Shown here: positions 1-8,216 of the stretch, piece after piece | Numbering within the stretch: position 1 is the stretch's first letter | Layout: the number at the start of each line of letters is the position of its first letter | The notes under the pieces: generated by a model | The model's database searches: none | The model's input: the letters and a program-made list of their open reading frames with translations, nothing else | Told to the model about the DNA's origin: nothing | NCBI GenBank assembly: GCA_026398285.1 | Contig: JAPLTI010000158.1 | Location: forward strand, 1 to 37,171 | Direction: 5' to 3' | Length of the DNA: 37,171 nucleotides | Source: Verrucomicrobiota bacterium | GTDB lineage: Bacteria; Verrucomicrobiota; Verrucomicrobiia; Chthoniobacterales; Terrimicrobiaceae | Made by a program: the position numbers and the translations under genes

Positions 1-915
1 CATCGTGGCCACCATAACCGCCAATTGTCCATGCGTGAATCCGAGCACCTTCAGTGTCGTAAAAGCGCGGGCGTTCTCTTTGACAAACATCAGAAAAGTC
101 TGCCCTGAAAATGCGGCACCAACGATCAGCCCGACGGTGATGGTGATGTAGAAGAGGTGTGGCACTCCCTGGTCCGCGTAGAACTGGGAACTGGCCGCCT
201 CAAACTCCTCGCGGGTGAACGCTTTCCAACCAGTCGCCGCACGAATCTCGCGCGTCACTTTCCCCCGATCCGCGTCGGCTTCGAAACGACCGACAACAAA
301 TGTTGTGCATCGGCTTTCGGCCCGATTAAGTTGGATGGCAGTGGAATGACTTACATGAATGATCGGGAATCCGGTGAAAGGAGGTGACGCATTGCTGACT
401 CCTTTAATTTGCAGCCATTTATCATGGATGCGAATCCTCATTCCGGGGCGAAAATTCTCGCCGGGATACAGGAGGGCCATGCCGCCTGGATCGATAACTG
501 CGGAATCGCGCTCGTCAAGGACCGAACTGTCGCCAATTTTCATCCGCGGTTCCCCCACCTTGCTCTGCTCCGGCACTCCCAAGAGGGTGACCATACTCAG
601 TTTTCCGGCTTCCGTGCGGGCGAGGGCATCTACCTTGAGCAAGGGCAAGGCCCACTTCACGCCAGGAAAACCGCGCACAATCTCAGCTGCCGTGTCTTTG
701 AGCGGCTTAGCCTGATCAAAGCATTCGGTTGAGGAATCCATAACCCAAAGATCGGCTTCCCGCACATCGCGAATCTGGGAACCAGACATGGCGAGGAAAC
801 TAACAAGAAACGAGGCTTGGTTTTGCGTCAAAAATGCCGCCATCGCAATGGCCAAGACCATCGCAAGAAACTTTGGACCATCGTGACTCAACATCGTAAA
901 GGCCATCGAAATCAT
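1..915 (-). CDS. ABC transporter permease, FtsX/DevC-like (3' end beyond the window)
   Basis: The visible 305 codons encode the N-terminal part of a membrane permease of the MacB/FtsX/DevC type, which works with an ABC ATPase in export or envelope-related transport. The order is a first hydrophobic helix at about residues 15-40, a soluble extracytoplasmic domain of roughly 190 residues (MacB_PCD-like), and a second helix around HLFYITITVGLIVG. Next comes the cytoplasmic stretch ENARAFTTLKVLGFT, which is typical of DevC/FtsX permeases just before the third helix. The chosen start at 915 overlaps the TGA of the upstream regulator in an ATGA arrangement, so translation is probably coupled; an internal ATG at 906 is the alternative. 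The rest of the permease, and probably its ATPase, should lie left of position 1. The substrate cannot be read from the sequence. The family call is fairly secure. Confidence 0.8.
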   Translation of the reverse strand, partial: MISMAFTMLSHDGPKFLAMVLAIAMAAFLTQNQASFLVSFLAMSGSQIRDVREADLWVMDSSTECFDQAKPLKDTAAEIVRGFPGVKWALPLLKVDALARTEAGKLSMVTLLGVPEQSKVGEPRMKIGDSSVLDERDSAVIDPGGMALLYPGENFRPGMRIRIHDKWLQIKGVSNASPPFTGFPIIHVSHSTAIQLNRAESRCTTFVVGRFEADADRGKVTREIRAATGWKAFTREEFEAASSQFYADQGVPHLFYITITVGLIVGAAFSGQTFLMFVKENARAFTTLKVLGFTHGQLAVMVATM

Positions 916-1562
916 CGCCCTCTGGCCTCCTTGGTTTTGGCTGCTGGCTTTTTCATCGGGCCCTTGATTTTCAGATCAAATGCAGTGCAGATCCATGTTT
1001 GGAAAAGCCGGGAGGACGCGCGCGAGTCCAGGCCAGGATCGCACGCCATCCGGGCTATCAGCCCGTCAACGCACGCGATCATGAAGACGGCCGCCTCGTG
1101 TGGCTGGATGGATCCGTCAATCTCGCCCCTCTCAATAGCAAAGCAGATCAGCGTTTCGATGCGCTTAGTAAGCACTGCATAGTATTTCTTAAGGACAAGA
1201 GCAATTTCGGGGTTGGTGGTGGCCTCAGCCGTGATTTGCAAGAACATGGCGAGCTCATCTCGATTCGCGCACCCCTGCTCTGCGATCGAGCCAAGGGTGG
1301 CAATCACCTCGGAGAAAGGCATCGCTGGAGGAATTTCCGCCACCGCTGCCTCCCAGCGGGCGCGATCCAGATCAATAATGCCCTTGATGATCGCTTCTTT
1401 GGAATCGAAATATCCGTAGAGAGCACCAACGCTGAGAGACTGGAATTCGCAGAGGTCGCGCATGGAAGTGCTGTGGAAGCCCTTTCGGGCGAAGCAGCGC
1501 ATGCACCCATCGAGGATGGCGAGCTTCTGCTTTTCGTAACGTTCGGAAGTGAGTTTAGGCAT
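912..1562 (-). CDS. TetR/AcrR-family transcriptional regulator
   Basis: This 216-residue protein has the size and layout of a TetR repressor. The N-terminal helix-turn-helix lies at about residues 10-55 (ILDGCMRCFARKGFHSTSMR, then SVGALYGYFDSKEAII). It is followed by an all-helical ligand-binding and dimerisation domain. I chose the ATG at 1562 (MPKLTSERYEKQ) rather than an in-frame upstream start at 1616. The longer version would add a non-conserved extension and place the palindromic operator inside the gene. The gene overlaps the following permease gene by 4 bp, so the regulator probably controls an efflux or export operon and itself, with an unknown small-molecule inducer. Recognition of the family is confident; the regulated substrate is unknown. 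Confidence 0.88.
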   Translation of the reverse strand: MPKLTSERYEKQKLAILDGCMRCFARKGFHSTSMRDLCEFQSLSVGALYGYFDSKEAIIKGIIDLDRARWEAAVAEIPPAMPFSEVIATLGSIAEQGCANRDELAMFLQITAEATTNPEIALVLKKYYAVLTKRIETLICFAIERGEIDGSIQPHEAAVFMIACVDGLIARMACDPGLDSRASSRLFQTWICTAFDLKIKGPMKKPAAKTKEARGR

Positions 1563-1577
1563 GGCGATTGATGGAAG

Positions 1578-1603
1578 ATAAAAAACGAATGTTCGTTTTT
1601 TAT
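1578..1603. promoter_or_regulatory. Palindromic operator upstream of the TetR-type gene
   Basis: A perfect inverted repeat with two 12-bp arms (core AAAAAACGAA and TTCGTTTTTT) around a TG centre lies 16 bp upstream of the regulator start. The core ACGAATGTTCGT is close to the ACGAACGTTCGT-like operators bound by many TetR proteins. It is therefore the likely autoregulatory site for the tetR-permease operon. The symmetry is seen directly; binding is inferred. Confidence 0.72.
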
Positions 1604-1667
1604 TTTGAGAAGTCAAAGCTTAATTCTCATTTCTTCAAGATGAGATGTATTTTGCTTCATTGCGTGA

Positions 1668-2232
1668 ATGGCAAGAACCCCCACCATCGACACAAGCCTC
1701 TTCAAGAAGGCTAAAGAAATCGTCAACAGCACCAAATGCGCTGCCACTCTTTTCCTCTGTCAGTCAGTTTTGCTCCCCGTATTCATGGGAGCCTCGCTTG
1801 AACAGACAGCAAAAGTCTGGGTCCGCTAGGGCCTCCACCGTCACCGCCGCCGTCAAATACTGGACCAACCGCCCCGCACACTTGCCCTCTCCGAATTTCA
1901 CCAAAGCCGCGACGTGCGCCTCTTGGAAGACCATAGCCACAACCTGCCCTAAGCCCACTGCCTCGAACTCCTCCTCAGAGACGAAATCCACATCCGCCAG
2001 CAAAGCCAAATCCTGCGCCCCACCCCATCTCAAAACGAACTATGCGTCGAAATCCACGGCCAAGCCAACCCCATCCACGACGCGACCCTCGAGGCCATCT
2101 GCCATGAACTCAACGCCACAGAAATCTGCTATCCTGGAATCGTCCTCCGCCTCGTCTACCGCCCAATCACACCATCCTTCTTCCCGCAAAGTCAGGATGT
2201 CGGAAATTGGCGATATTTTCTTAATAATTTTA
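1668..2232 (+). pseudogene. Decayed coding region with two in-frame stops
   Basis: This roughly 610-bp gap between the TetR gene and the lipoproteins has no intact gene. One forward frame nevertheless looks protein-like over much of its length. It starts with ATG at 1668 and gives 53 codons (SLFKKAKEIVNSTKC; SVLLPVFMGASLEQTAKV), which resembles the N-terminal helices of some helix-turn-helix or transposase proteins. That frame is stopped by TAG at 1827 and again by TAA at 1950. It then continues with plausible sequence (LLLRDEIHIRQQ; ATLEAICHELNATEICYPGI) up to the end of the convergent lipoprotein gene. I do not recognise the family. It may be one gene with nonsense mutations or two unrelated remnants; an out-of-frame artefact is not excluded. 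Confidence 0.3.
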
Positions 2233-2688
2233 CGGCGCGGACCCCGCCGCAGGGGTTGCGGTCGATGAATCCGCACGGCCGCCGGGTGGTTCCGACCAGG
2301 CTGGACGCGGGATGTAGATTTTATCTCCGGTGGATGGGTTGCCAGACACGATGTCGGCGATGAGAAAGGGATGCGCTTTGAGCGATGTCATGCGCAATGT
2401 CCCAGATTCGCGTCCATTCTGAACGGAGAGGTATTTCTCGCCCGGTATGACCGGCGTGGCGGACTCTGACTCGATCAGAACGAAATTTTCGGCCGTGTTC
2501 ACCAACTGGATCGTGCCGGCCCAATTCACCGGTGTGGCGGCAGGCGGGCGCGGCTTTTTTTTAGGGAGGAACTTACCCAGGCCACCAAGCCAAGAAGTGG
2601 GCGGGGCGAGCGGCTTGTTGCCAGACGGGTGCGTGCAGGCTCCGAGCGAAAAAACGACAGCAGCAGCAAGGAGGGGTGTGATTTTCAT
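2230..2688 (-). CDS. Small lipoprotein of unknown function
   Basis: This 152-residue protein begins with a short basic and hydrophobic signal sequence ending in a lipobox (FSLGAC, Cys18), so it is probably exported and lipid-anchored. After a Pro/Lys-rich linker (about residues 25-52) comes a compact, probably beta-rich domain containing WAGTIQLVNTAENFVLIES and a segment ending GDKIYIPRP. The C-terminus is low-complexity (Ala/Ser/Thr/Pro). Its ATG shares one base with the stop of the upstream lipoprotein gene (TGATG), so the two are probably co-transcribed and translationally coupled. I can assign no function; the gene is supported by the signal peptide, the coupling and coding-like composition. 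Confidence 0.78.
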   Translation of the reverse strand: MKITPLLAAAVVFSLGACTHPSGNKPLAPPTSWLGGLGKFLPKKKPRPPAATPVNWAGTIQLVNTAENFVLIESESATPVIPGEKYLSVQNGRESGTLRMTSLKAHPFLIADIVSGNPSTGDKIYIPRPAWSEPPGGRADSSTATPAAGSAP

Positions 2689-3197
2689 CAGGGAAGCCAG
2701 GCAGGGTCGCGGGAAGGCGTTTTAGCAAAAGCCGCCGCACCGGTTTCATCACGGAAAACCGCCCATTGCCCGTCCTTGCGGACGAGCAGGATGGTCTTAT
2801 CGGGTTGCACGAGTTTAAGAAATGCGGTTTCGCCCGAGTCGGCATCGCTCAGATTCGCGATCATCCACTCTTGATCAGACCATTCGCCGGCCTCGGAGGG
2901 GAGGAATCCCTCGCGAATCAGTTTTTCAAAGTAACCCGCCGCAGAATTCGCGCTGACTTCATAGGGCCAGCCGAGATGGTTTTTGCCGAACTGAAACCCG
3001 TCCAGCGCCATTTCTTGGGCCGCGTGGTGGATTGAAAGAGCATTGCGTGAAAAATCCGGCGCCGACACGGCATTGGAAATCGGATTCGGTGCGGGAACAT
3101 CGGGTTCGGTCGGTGTCTGGCTTTTCCGACAGGCGGTTGCCGTAAGCAGGCAGACGATGCCAGCGAAGAAAAAAAATCCGAGCCATCCGGGTCGCAT
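2688..3197 (-). CDS. Predicted lipoprotein of unknown function
   Basis: This 169-residue protein has a hydrophobic signal peptide (GWLGFFFFAGIVCLLTATAC) with a lipobox cysteine, followed by a Pro-rich stretch (about residues 28-42). The folded part contains MALDGFQFGKNHLGWPYEV and SAAGYFEKLIREGFLPSE. This pattern is reminiscent of the C-terminal half of type II secretion/pseudopilin-like proteins in Verrucomicrobiota and Planctomycetota, where GWP and YL.KL..NGYL motifs occur. No pilin N-terminus is present, so that similarity is only a hint. The start at 3197 is preferred over 3233 because it places the signal sequence at the N-terminus. The gene is transcribed away from nusA and coupled to the next lipoprotein gene. 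Confidence 0.75.
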   Translation of the reverse strand: MRPGWLGFFFFAGIVCLLTATACRKSQTPTEPDVPAPNPISNAVSAPDFSRNALSIHHAAQEMALDGFQFGKNHLGWPYEVSANSAAGYFEKLIREGFLPSEAGEWSDQEWMIANLSDADSGETAFLKLVQPDKTILLVRKDGQWAVFRDETGAAAFAKTPSRDPAWLP

Positions 3198-3296
3198 GAT
3201 TGGGATGTATCCGAAGCGGCCCCTGCAATGCAAACCCCAAGCCCCTCCGAACCGTGGCCCACTGGGATTTTTGCATCAAATTAATACCCTTGCCGC

Positions 3297-3325
3297 TTGA
3301 CCCGACTTGGATGACTCGCCATAGT
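3297..3325 (+). promoter_or_regulatory. Candidate sigma-70-type promoter for the nusA operon
   Basis: TTGACC at 3297-3302 and CATAGT at 3320-3325 are separated by exactly 17 bp. They lie about 70 bp upstream of the nusA start, in the gap between divergent lipoprotein and nusA genes. The -35 box matches 5 of 6 consensus bases and the -10 box 4 of 6. It is the best match I see in this gap, but it is a sequence match only. Confidence 0.5.
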
Positions 3326-3393
3326 GACCGATTCCGAAGGGGAAAGCGCTGTGGCTACAGCTCGTCGCTTTCTGTTTCGGCAGAAACGATTTT

Positions 3394-4653
3394 ATGAATT
3401 CCGAACTCATCACAATGCTGGACCTGCTGGAGCGTGAGAAGGGCATCAAACGCGATGTCCTCGTGGAGGCTATTTCCACATCCATCCTGGCGGCTTCGAA
3501 AAAAAGTTTCACCTCGGGCACCCGCGAGCTTCGCATCGAGATCAACCCGCAAAGCGGCGCCATTCGCGCCATGGCGAAGCTTATCGTGGCTGAGAAAATA
3601 TCGAGTCCGCATGAAGAGATTCTCCTTTCCAAGGCTCGCGCCATTAAGCCAGACGCCCAGCCGGGTGAAGAGCTTGATGTCGAGGTGACGCCACGCGACT
3701 TCGGCCGCATCGCCGCACAGGCGGCCCGTCAGGCCATCAACCAGCGCCTCCGCCAGATCGAGCGGGAGATGATTTATGATGAGTTCAAGGATCGCACCGG
3801 AGAGATCGTGACCGGCACCGTCCGCCGCTTCGAGCGTTCGGATGTGATCGTGGATCTTGGCAAATTTGAAGGCGTCATGCCATCCCGCGAGCGCGTGCTC
3901 ACCGAGGAATACAATGTCGGCGACCGCCTGCGCGCCTATGTCGTCGCCGTGGAAAGCGGCAACCGCGGACCGGAGATCATTCTCTCCCGAAGCCATCCGA
4001 ATTTTGTCCGCCGCTTGTTTGAACTGGAGGTCAGCGAAATTGCCGACCGCACTGTAGAACTCAAGGTCCTCGCCCGCGAAGCAGGTTTCCGCACGAAGGT
4101 CGCCGTCCACAGCGCCGATCCGAAGGTCGATCCCGTAGGCGCCTGCGTCGGCATGCGCGGAGCCCGCGTCAAAAATATCGTCCGCGAACTCAACAACGAG
4201 AAAGTGGACATCATCCGCTGGGATGCCGACCCGCTCAAATTCGTGAGCGCCGCGCTCAAGCCGGCTAACATCAAATCCATCACCGCCGACGAAGCGAAAA
4301 AAATCATTCAGGTTCTTGTGCCGAAGGAAGACCTATCGATTGCCATCGGACGCAAAGGCCAGAACGCCCGCCTCACCGCAAAAATGTGCGGATGGGAAGT
4401 TGATATTCAAGAAGACAAACGCGAGGAAAAAGCCCTCAAGCACAAGACTGACGAGGCCGCCCACTCGCTTGCTGAGATTCTTGGAGTTTCCGAGGAAGAG
4501 GCCCTCAAACTAACCGCAGGCGGCATGAATTCCATCGAGGTCATTCAATTGGCCGGCGCAGAGGACATCGCCGAGGCGCTCGGTTCCGACATCGAAACCG
4601 GTCAGCGAATCCTCGCAGCGGCACAGGCTACACAAAAAACTCCCGCCGCCTGA
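3394..4653 (+). CDS. nusA: Transcription termination/antitermination factor NusA
   Basis: NusA binds RNA polymerase and nascent RNA and modulates pausing, termination and antitermination. The 419-residue protein has the full core. The N-terminal RNAP-binding domain covers about residues 1-105. The S1 domain begins near residue 135 (GEIVTGTVRRFERSDVIVDL). The first KH domain is around residues 248-275 (GACVGMRGARVKNIVRELN) and the second around 313-340 (IAIGRKGQNARLTAKMCGW). A short acidic C-terminal domain (about 345-419) contains one LAEILGVSEEEA-type helical hairpin. It is shorter than E. coli NusA (495 aa), as is usual outside Proteobacteria. It is followed by infB after 36 bp. The usual upstream neighbour rimP is missing here, with divergent lipoprotein genes in its place. 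There is no Shine-Dalgarno sequence before the ATG. Confidence 0.97.
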   Translation: MNSELITMLDLLEREKGIKRDVLVEAISTSILAASKKSFTSGTRELRIEINPQSGAIRAMAKLIVAEKISSPHEEILLSKARAIKPDAQPGEELDVEVTPRDFGRIAAQAARQAINQRLRQIEREMIYDEFKDRTGEIVTGTVRRFERSDVIVDLGKFEGVMPSRERVLTEEYNVGDRLRAYVVAVESGNRGPEIILSRSHPNFVRRLFELEVSEIADRTVELKVLAREAGFRTKVAVHSADPKVDPVGACVGMRGARVKNIVRELNNEKVDIIRWDADPLKFVSAALKPANIKSITADEAKKIIQVLVPKEDLSIAIGRKGQNARLTAKMCGWEVDIQEDKREEKALKHKTDEAAHSLAEILGVSEEEALKLTAGGMNSIEVIQLAGAEDIAEALGSDIETGQRILAAAQATQKTPAA

Positions 4654-4689
4654 GGGGTATGAAAACGTTCCCCCGGCTCGCAATTTACC

Positions 4690-6831
4690 ATGGCAGAGAA
4701 AACAAAGAAAAAAACCACCGAGGAGAAGCCGGCCGCCACGAAGCGTCCAGCAGGATCCTCGCGCTCCACGCGCACTCCACGCTCCGCTGAAACTCCCGCG
4801 CCATCTGCCACCCCAGCTCCCGAACCGAAGGTTCAGGGTCCGACGGTCGACCTGCTCGAGCCGGTTAAAAAAGTAAAAAAAACTTCCGATAAGCCTGGCC
4901 TCAAGCCTTTCATCAAGCCTCTCGTAGCCACGCCGGTCTCGCAAACGCCACCTCCGCCTGAACCAGAGCCGATTCCTGAATCAGTTCCTGCAGAAGAGAT
5001 ACCCGCTAACGAGGAATCCGAGCTCGAGGTGTCCAGTGCAGATTTGTCGGGGAAAAAAGTCCTCAACATTAAGCCTCCGATCGCCGTAAAGGCGCTGGCC
5101 GAGGAACTCGGTCTCAAGCCCTTCCAGCTCATCAAGGACCTGATGTCGCTCCAGATTTTTGCGAATCTGAACCAGACTGTTGAGGCGGATGTCGTCGCAA
5201 AGGTCTGCGATATGCATGGCTTTGTTTTCGAGCGTGAGCGCAAGGATACATCGAAGGGACATCATAAGGTCGAAGCGAAGGTCGAGGTTCCCAAAGCTCC
5301 CGAGCCAGCCAAGATCGACGAACTCCAGCTTCGCGCCCCGATTATCACTTTCATGGGTCATGTGGACCACGGCAAAACATCCCTTCTCGATGCCATTCGT
5401 AAGGCCCGCGTCGCAGCCGGTGAAGCCGGTGGCATCACCCAGCACATCGGCGCTTACAGCGTCGAACGCAATGGCCAAAAAATCACTTTCCTCGACACCC
5501 CCGGCCACGCCGCTTTCACCGCGATGCGCGCCCGGGGAGCCAATGTCACGGATATCGTGGTTATTGTTGTGGCAGCAGATGACGGCCTCATGCCGCAGAC
5601 GCTCGAAGCGATCTCCCACGCCAAAGCCGCCAAGGTCAAAATCATGGTGGCGATCAACAAAATCGACATGCCTTCGGCCAATCCCGACCGTGTCCGCACC
5701 CAGTTGCAGGAAAAAGGCCTCACTCCCGAAGATTGGGGCGGTGAAACGATCTGCATTCCGGTGAGCGCCACAAAAGGCACCGGCATAAGCGACCTTCTCG
5801 ACTCCATGCTCTTGGAAGCGGAAATGCTGGAACTCAAAGCCAGCTCGTCCTTGGACGCCCGCTGCACAGTCATCGAAGCCCAGGTCGAGCAAGGCCGCGG
5901 ACCGACAGCCACTGTGATCGTTCGCATGGGCACCTTGAAAGCAGGCGATGTCTTCATTTGTGGCAACCACTGGGGCAAGGTGAAGCAACTCATCAATGAC
6001 CTTGGAAAACCCGTCAAGGAGGCTGGTCCTTCGATGCCGGTGAAAATCCTCGGATTGAGCGGACTCCCGAATGCGGGCGACGAATTGGTCGTGATGGATT
6101 CGGAAAAATCCGCGCGAATTCTGAGTGAAGAGCGCCTGGCCGATCTCCGCGACACCAAACTTTCCACACCTCAGCGCACCACGCTGGAAAACCTCTTTGC
6201 CAGCATCGCCTCCGAGTCGAAGCCCGCGCTCAAAGCCATCGTCAAATGCGATGTGCAAGGCTCGCTCGAAGCCGTCGTGGCGTCGCTCAAGGAGATTCCT
6301 CAAAAGAAAATCACCCTCGATATCATCCACAGCGCCGTCGGCCCGATCACGGAGTCCGATGTCCTTCTGGCCAGCGCGTCCAATGCCGTCATCATCGGCT
6401 TTGGCACCAAGACCGAGAACAGCGCCGCGCAAGCCGCCAAGCGCGAGGGCGTTCAGATCAAGCTCTACAGCATCATTTACGAATTGCTCGACCAGGTCCG
6501 CGAATCCATGAGCGGCATGCTCGCGCCGGAACACCGCGAAGCCATCATCGGCCACGCCGAGGTCAAGCAGGTGTTCGATCTCACCAAGGGCAAGGTGGCC
6601 GGTTGCATTGTCATTGATGGCCGGATCGCCCGCAGCGCCCGAGCCCGCGTGTTGCGCCGCCGCCAGCCGATTTACGACGGCGGCATCGCCACACTCCGCC
6701 GCTTCGCCGACGAGGTTAAGGAAGTGCGCTCGGGTCTCGAATGCGGCATCAAGCTGGGTGATTTCACGGAATACCTGCCCGAAGATATCATCGAGTGCTA
6801 CACGCTCGAGAAGATCGCGCAGCAACTGTAG
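4690..6831 (+). CDS. infB: Translation initiation factor IF-2
   Basis: IF-2 is the GTPase that positions fMet-tRNA on the 30S subunit and promotes subunit joining. The 713-residue protein has a Lys/Pro/Ala-rich, probably disordered N-terminus (about 1-110). A short IF2_N-type helical region follows ([21 protein letters not shown], near 130). The G domain has G1 GHVDHGKT at 223-230, the [10 protein letters not shown] switch region, G3 DTPGH, G4 NKID and a G5 SA element. Domains II, III and IV follow, ending with the tRNA-binding barrel ([21 protein letters not shown]). It is shorter than E. coli IF2-1 because of the compact N-terminus. It sits between nusA and rbfA, the classic order. No alternative internal start was evident. 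Confidence 0.97.
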   Translation: MAEKTKKKTTEEKPAATKRPAGSSRSTRTPRSAETPAPSATPAPEPKVQGPTVDLLEPVKKVKKTSDKPGLKPFIKPLVATPVSQTPPPPEPEPIPESVPAEEIPANEESELEVSSADLSGKKVLNIKPPIAVKALAEELGLKPFQLIKDLMSLQIFANLNQTVEADVVAKVCDMHGFVFERERKDTSKGHHKVEAKVEVPKAPEPAKIDELQLRAPIITFMGHVDHGKTSLLDAIRKARVAAGEAGGITQHIGAYSVERNGQKITFLDTPGHAAFTAMRARGANVTDIVVIVVAADDGLMPQTLEAISHAKAAKVKIMVAINKIDMPSANPDRVRTQLQEKGLTPEDWGGETICIPVSATKGTGISDLLDSMLLEAEMLELKASSSLDARCTVIEAQVEQGRGPTATVIVRMGTLKAGDVFICGNHWGKVKQLINDLGKPVKEAGPSMPVKILGLSGLPNAGDELVVMDSEKSARILSEERLADLRDTKLSTPQRTTLENLFASIASESKPALKAIVKCDVQGSLEAVVASLKEIPQKKITLDIIHSAVGPITESDVLLASASNAVIIGFGTKTENSAAQAAKREGVQIKLYSIIYELLDQVRESMSGMLAPEHREAIIGHAEVKQVFDLTKGKVAGCIVIDGRIARSARARVLRRRQPIYDGGIATLRRFADEVKEVRSGLECGIKLGDFTEYLPEDIIECYTLEKIAQQL

Positions 6832-6892
6832 ACTTTAATCCTAATCCCACGACCGACCGCAGGCTGAAGACCTCGTCCGGACAAACAGTGCC

Positions 6893-7261
6893 ATGAAAAA
6901 CCGACTCGTCAGGGTATGCGAAGTGCTGAAACGCGAAATCGGCGTAATCATTCGCCGCGAGCTGGAGTTTGAAAACACTCTCGTGACCGTAAGCGATGTA
7001 GACATCACTCCCGACCTCAAGCAGGCCCATATTTTTATTTCCGCGCTGGGCACGCCCGCCGGACGCCGCAAGGCGATGGAGGCCCTTGAGAACCACCGAG
7101 TCATGTTCCAGACCGAGCTGTCCCGCCGCGTGCAAATGAAACACACGCCCCACTTGAATTTCCGCCTCGACGACGCCATCGAGCGCGGCACCCGGGTCAT
7201 CGACATCATGGATGAGCTCGGCCTAAAGGAGGAATTGCCAAATGACGAAAATGAACTTTGA
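6893..7261 (+). CDS. rbfA: Ribosome-binding factor A
   Basis: RbfA is a small KH-fold protein that helps maturation of the 5' end of 16S rRNA in the 30S subunit. The 122-residue length is normal. Visible family features are the N-terminal RLVRVCEVLKREIGVIIRRE segment, the strand VTVSDVDITPDLKQAHIFIS, and the C-terminal block MKHTPHLNFRLDDAIERGTRVIDIMDEL, with the PxLxFxxD signature. It follows infB after 61 bp. Its last 20 bp overlap the start of the next gene, and the strong AAGGAGG before that gene lies inside rbfA. Confidence 0.95.
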   Translation: MKNRLVRVCEVLKREIGVIIRRELEFENTLVTVSDVDITPDLKQAHIFISALGTPAGRRKAMEALENHRVMFQTELSRRVQMKHTPHLNFRLDDAIERGTRVIDIMDELGLKEELPNDENEL

Positions 7262-8216
7262 CATCATCTCAGATGCACTTCGCGATGCCCGCACGGTGGG
7301 AGTTGCCAGCCATATCCGCCCCGATGCCGACGCGCTGGGATCGACCATTGCCTTTGCCCTCTGGCTGCGCGATTGCGGCAAGGAAGTGACGGCCTACAAC
7401 GAGGAGGGTTCGACTGCGAAGTTCCACTACCTGCCGTGCCACGAGATCGTAAGCCTGCCTCCCGCCACGCCGCAGAAATTCGATGTTTTTGTCGCGCTCG
7501 ATACCTCGGTGAAAAACCGCCTCGGCACGGTGAACAAAGCGATCGCCCCCGGCACGACGGTCCTCAATATCGATCACCACATCAGCAACGAGAACTACGG
7601 CGATGTGAATTTCATCGATGCCTCAGCACCAGCCACCGGGCAGATCCTTTTGGAATTTTTCCAGCATGTCGGCGCCCGCGTTTCTGCAGAGATGGCGACC
7701 AATCTGTTTGCGGCGATCTCCACCGACACCGGCTCATTCCAATACGCCGGCACAAACGAGCGCACCTTCGCCGCTGCCTCGCATCTCATCAGCTGCGGCG
7801 TGGATGTTCCCGGCCTCTCCCGTGCGATGTATGACAGCCAGCCCCGCCGCCGCTTCGAACTTCTCCGGCACGCGCTGAATACTGCCGAGTTTCATTGCGA
7901 CGACCGCATCGCAACTTTCTCCCTCCCGATGGATCTCGTGGAGAGACTGAAGGTCCTCCCCGAGGACAACGAGGGGATCATCGACCATCTGCGTTCCATC
8001 GAAGGCGTCGAAGCCGCCGTGTTTTTCGAGGAACTTCCCGAAGGCAAAGTGCGCGTGAGCGCCCGCTCGAAGTTTCCGAGGATCGATGTCTGCAAAGTGT
8101 GCAAAAAATTTGAAGGCGGCGGACACCCTATGGCCGCCGGCGCTCGCGTCGATGGCACGCTCACCCAAGTCAAAAACGATTTTTTAAAAGCTCTCTCTGA
8201 TGAAATCCGGAACTGA
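7242..8216 (+). CDS. DHH/DHHA1 phosphoesterase (NrnA-like nanoRNase/pAp phosphatase)
   Basis: Members of this family hydrolyse short oligoribonucleotides (nanoRNA), pAp or cyclic dinucleotide breakdown products using two metal ions. The 324-residue protein has the DHH-domain motif I (HIRPDADALGS, about residues 24-34) and a middle Asp motif (ALDTS). The DHH triad (NIDHHISN) is at residues 111-113, and the C-terminal DHHA1 glycine motif GGGHPMAAGA begins at residue 292. The rbfA-nrnA-truB-ribF order is widespread in bacteria. The start at 7242 is supported by an AAGGAGG nine bases upstream, the only strong Shine-Dalgarno sequence I found in this window. Whether the main substrate is nanoRNA, pAp or linear dinucleotide cannot be told from sequence, so no symbol is given. 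Confidence 0.93.
   Translation: MTKMNFDIISDALRDARTVGVASHIRPDADALGSTIAFALWLRDCGKEVTAYNEEGSTAKFHYLPCHEIVSLPPATPQKFDVFVALDTSVKNRLGTVNKAIAPGTTVLNIDHHISNENYGDVNFIDASAPATGQILLEFFQHVGARVSAEMATNLFAAISTDTGSFQYAGTNERTFAAASHLISCGVDVPGLSRAMYDSQPRRRFELLRHALNTAEFHCDDRIATFSLPMDLVERLKVLPEDNEGIIDHLRSIEGVEAAVFFEELPEGKVRVSARSKFPRIDVCKVCKKFEGGGHPMAAGARVDGTLTQVKNDFLKALSDEIRN

Noticed and set aside
1827-1952. Stop-codon recoding (selenocysteine or pyrrolysine) in the interrupted frame
   Set aside because: The two stops are TAG and TAA, not TGA, and no recoding hairpin or pyrrolysine genes are seen. Decay is simpler.
4981-6825. Long open frame (614 codons) on the minus strand
   Set aside because: It lies entirely antisense to infB, whose product is unmistakable. 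Its composition is that of a codon-bias shadow.
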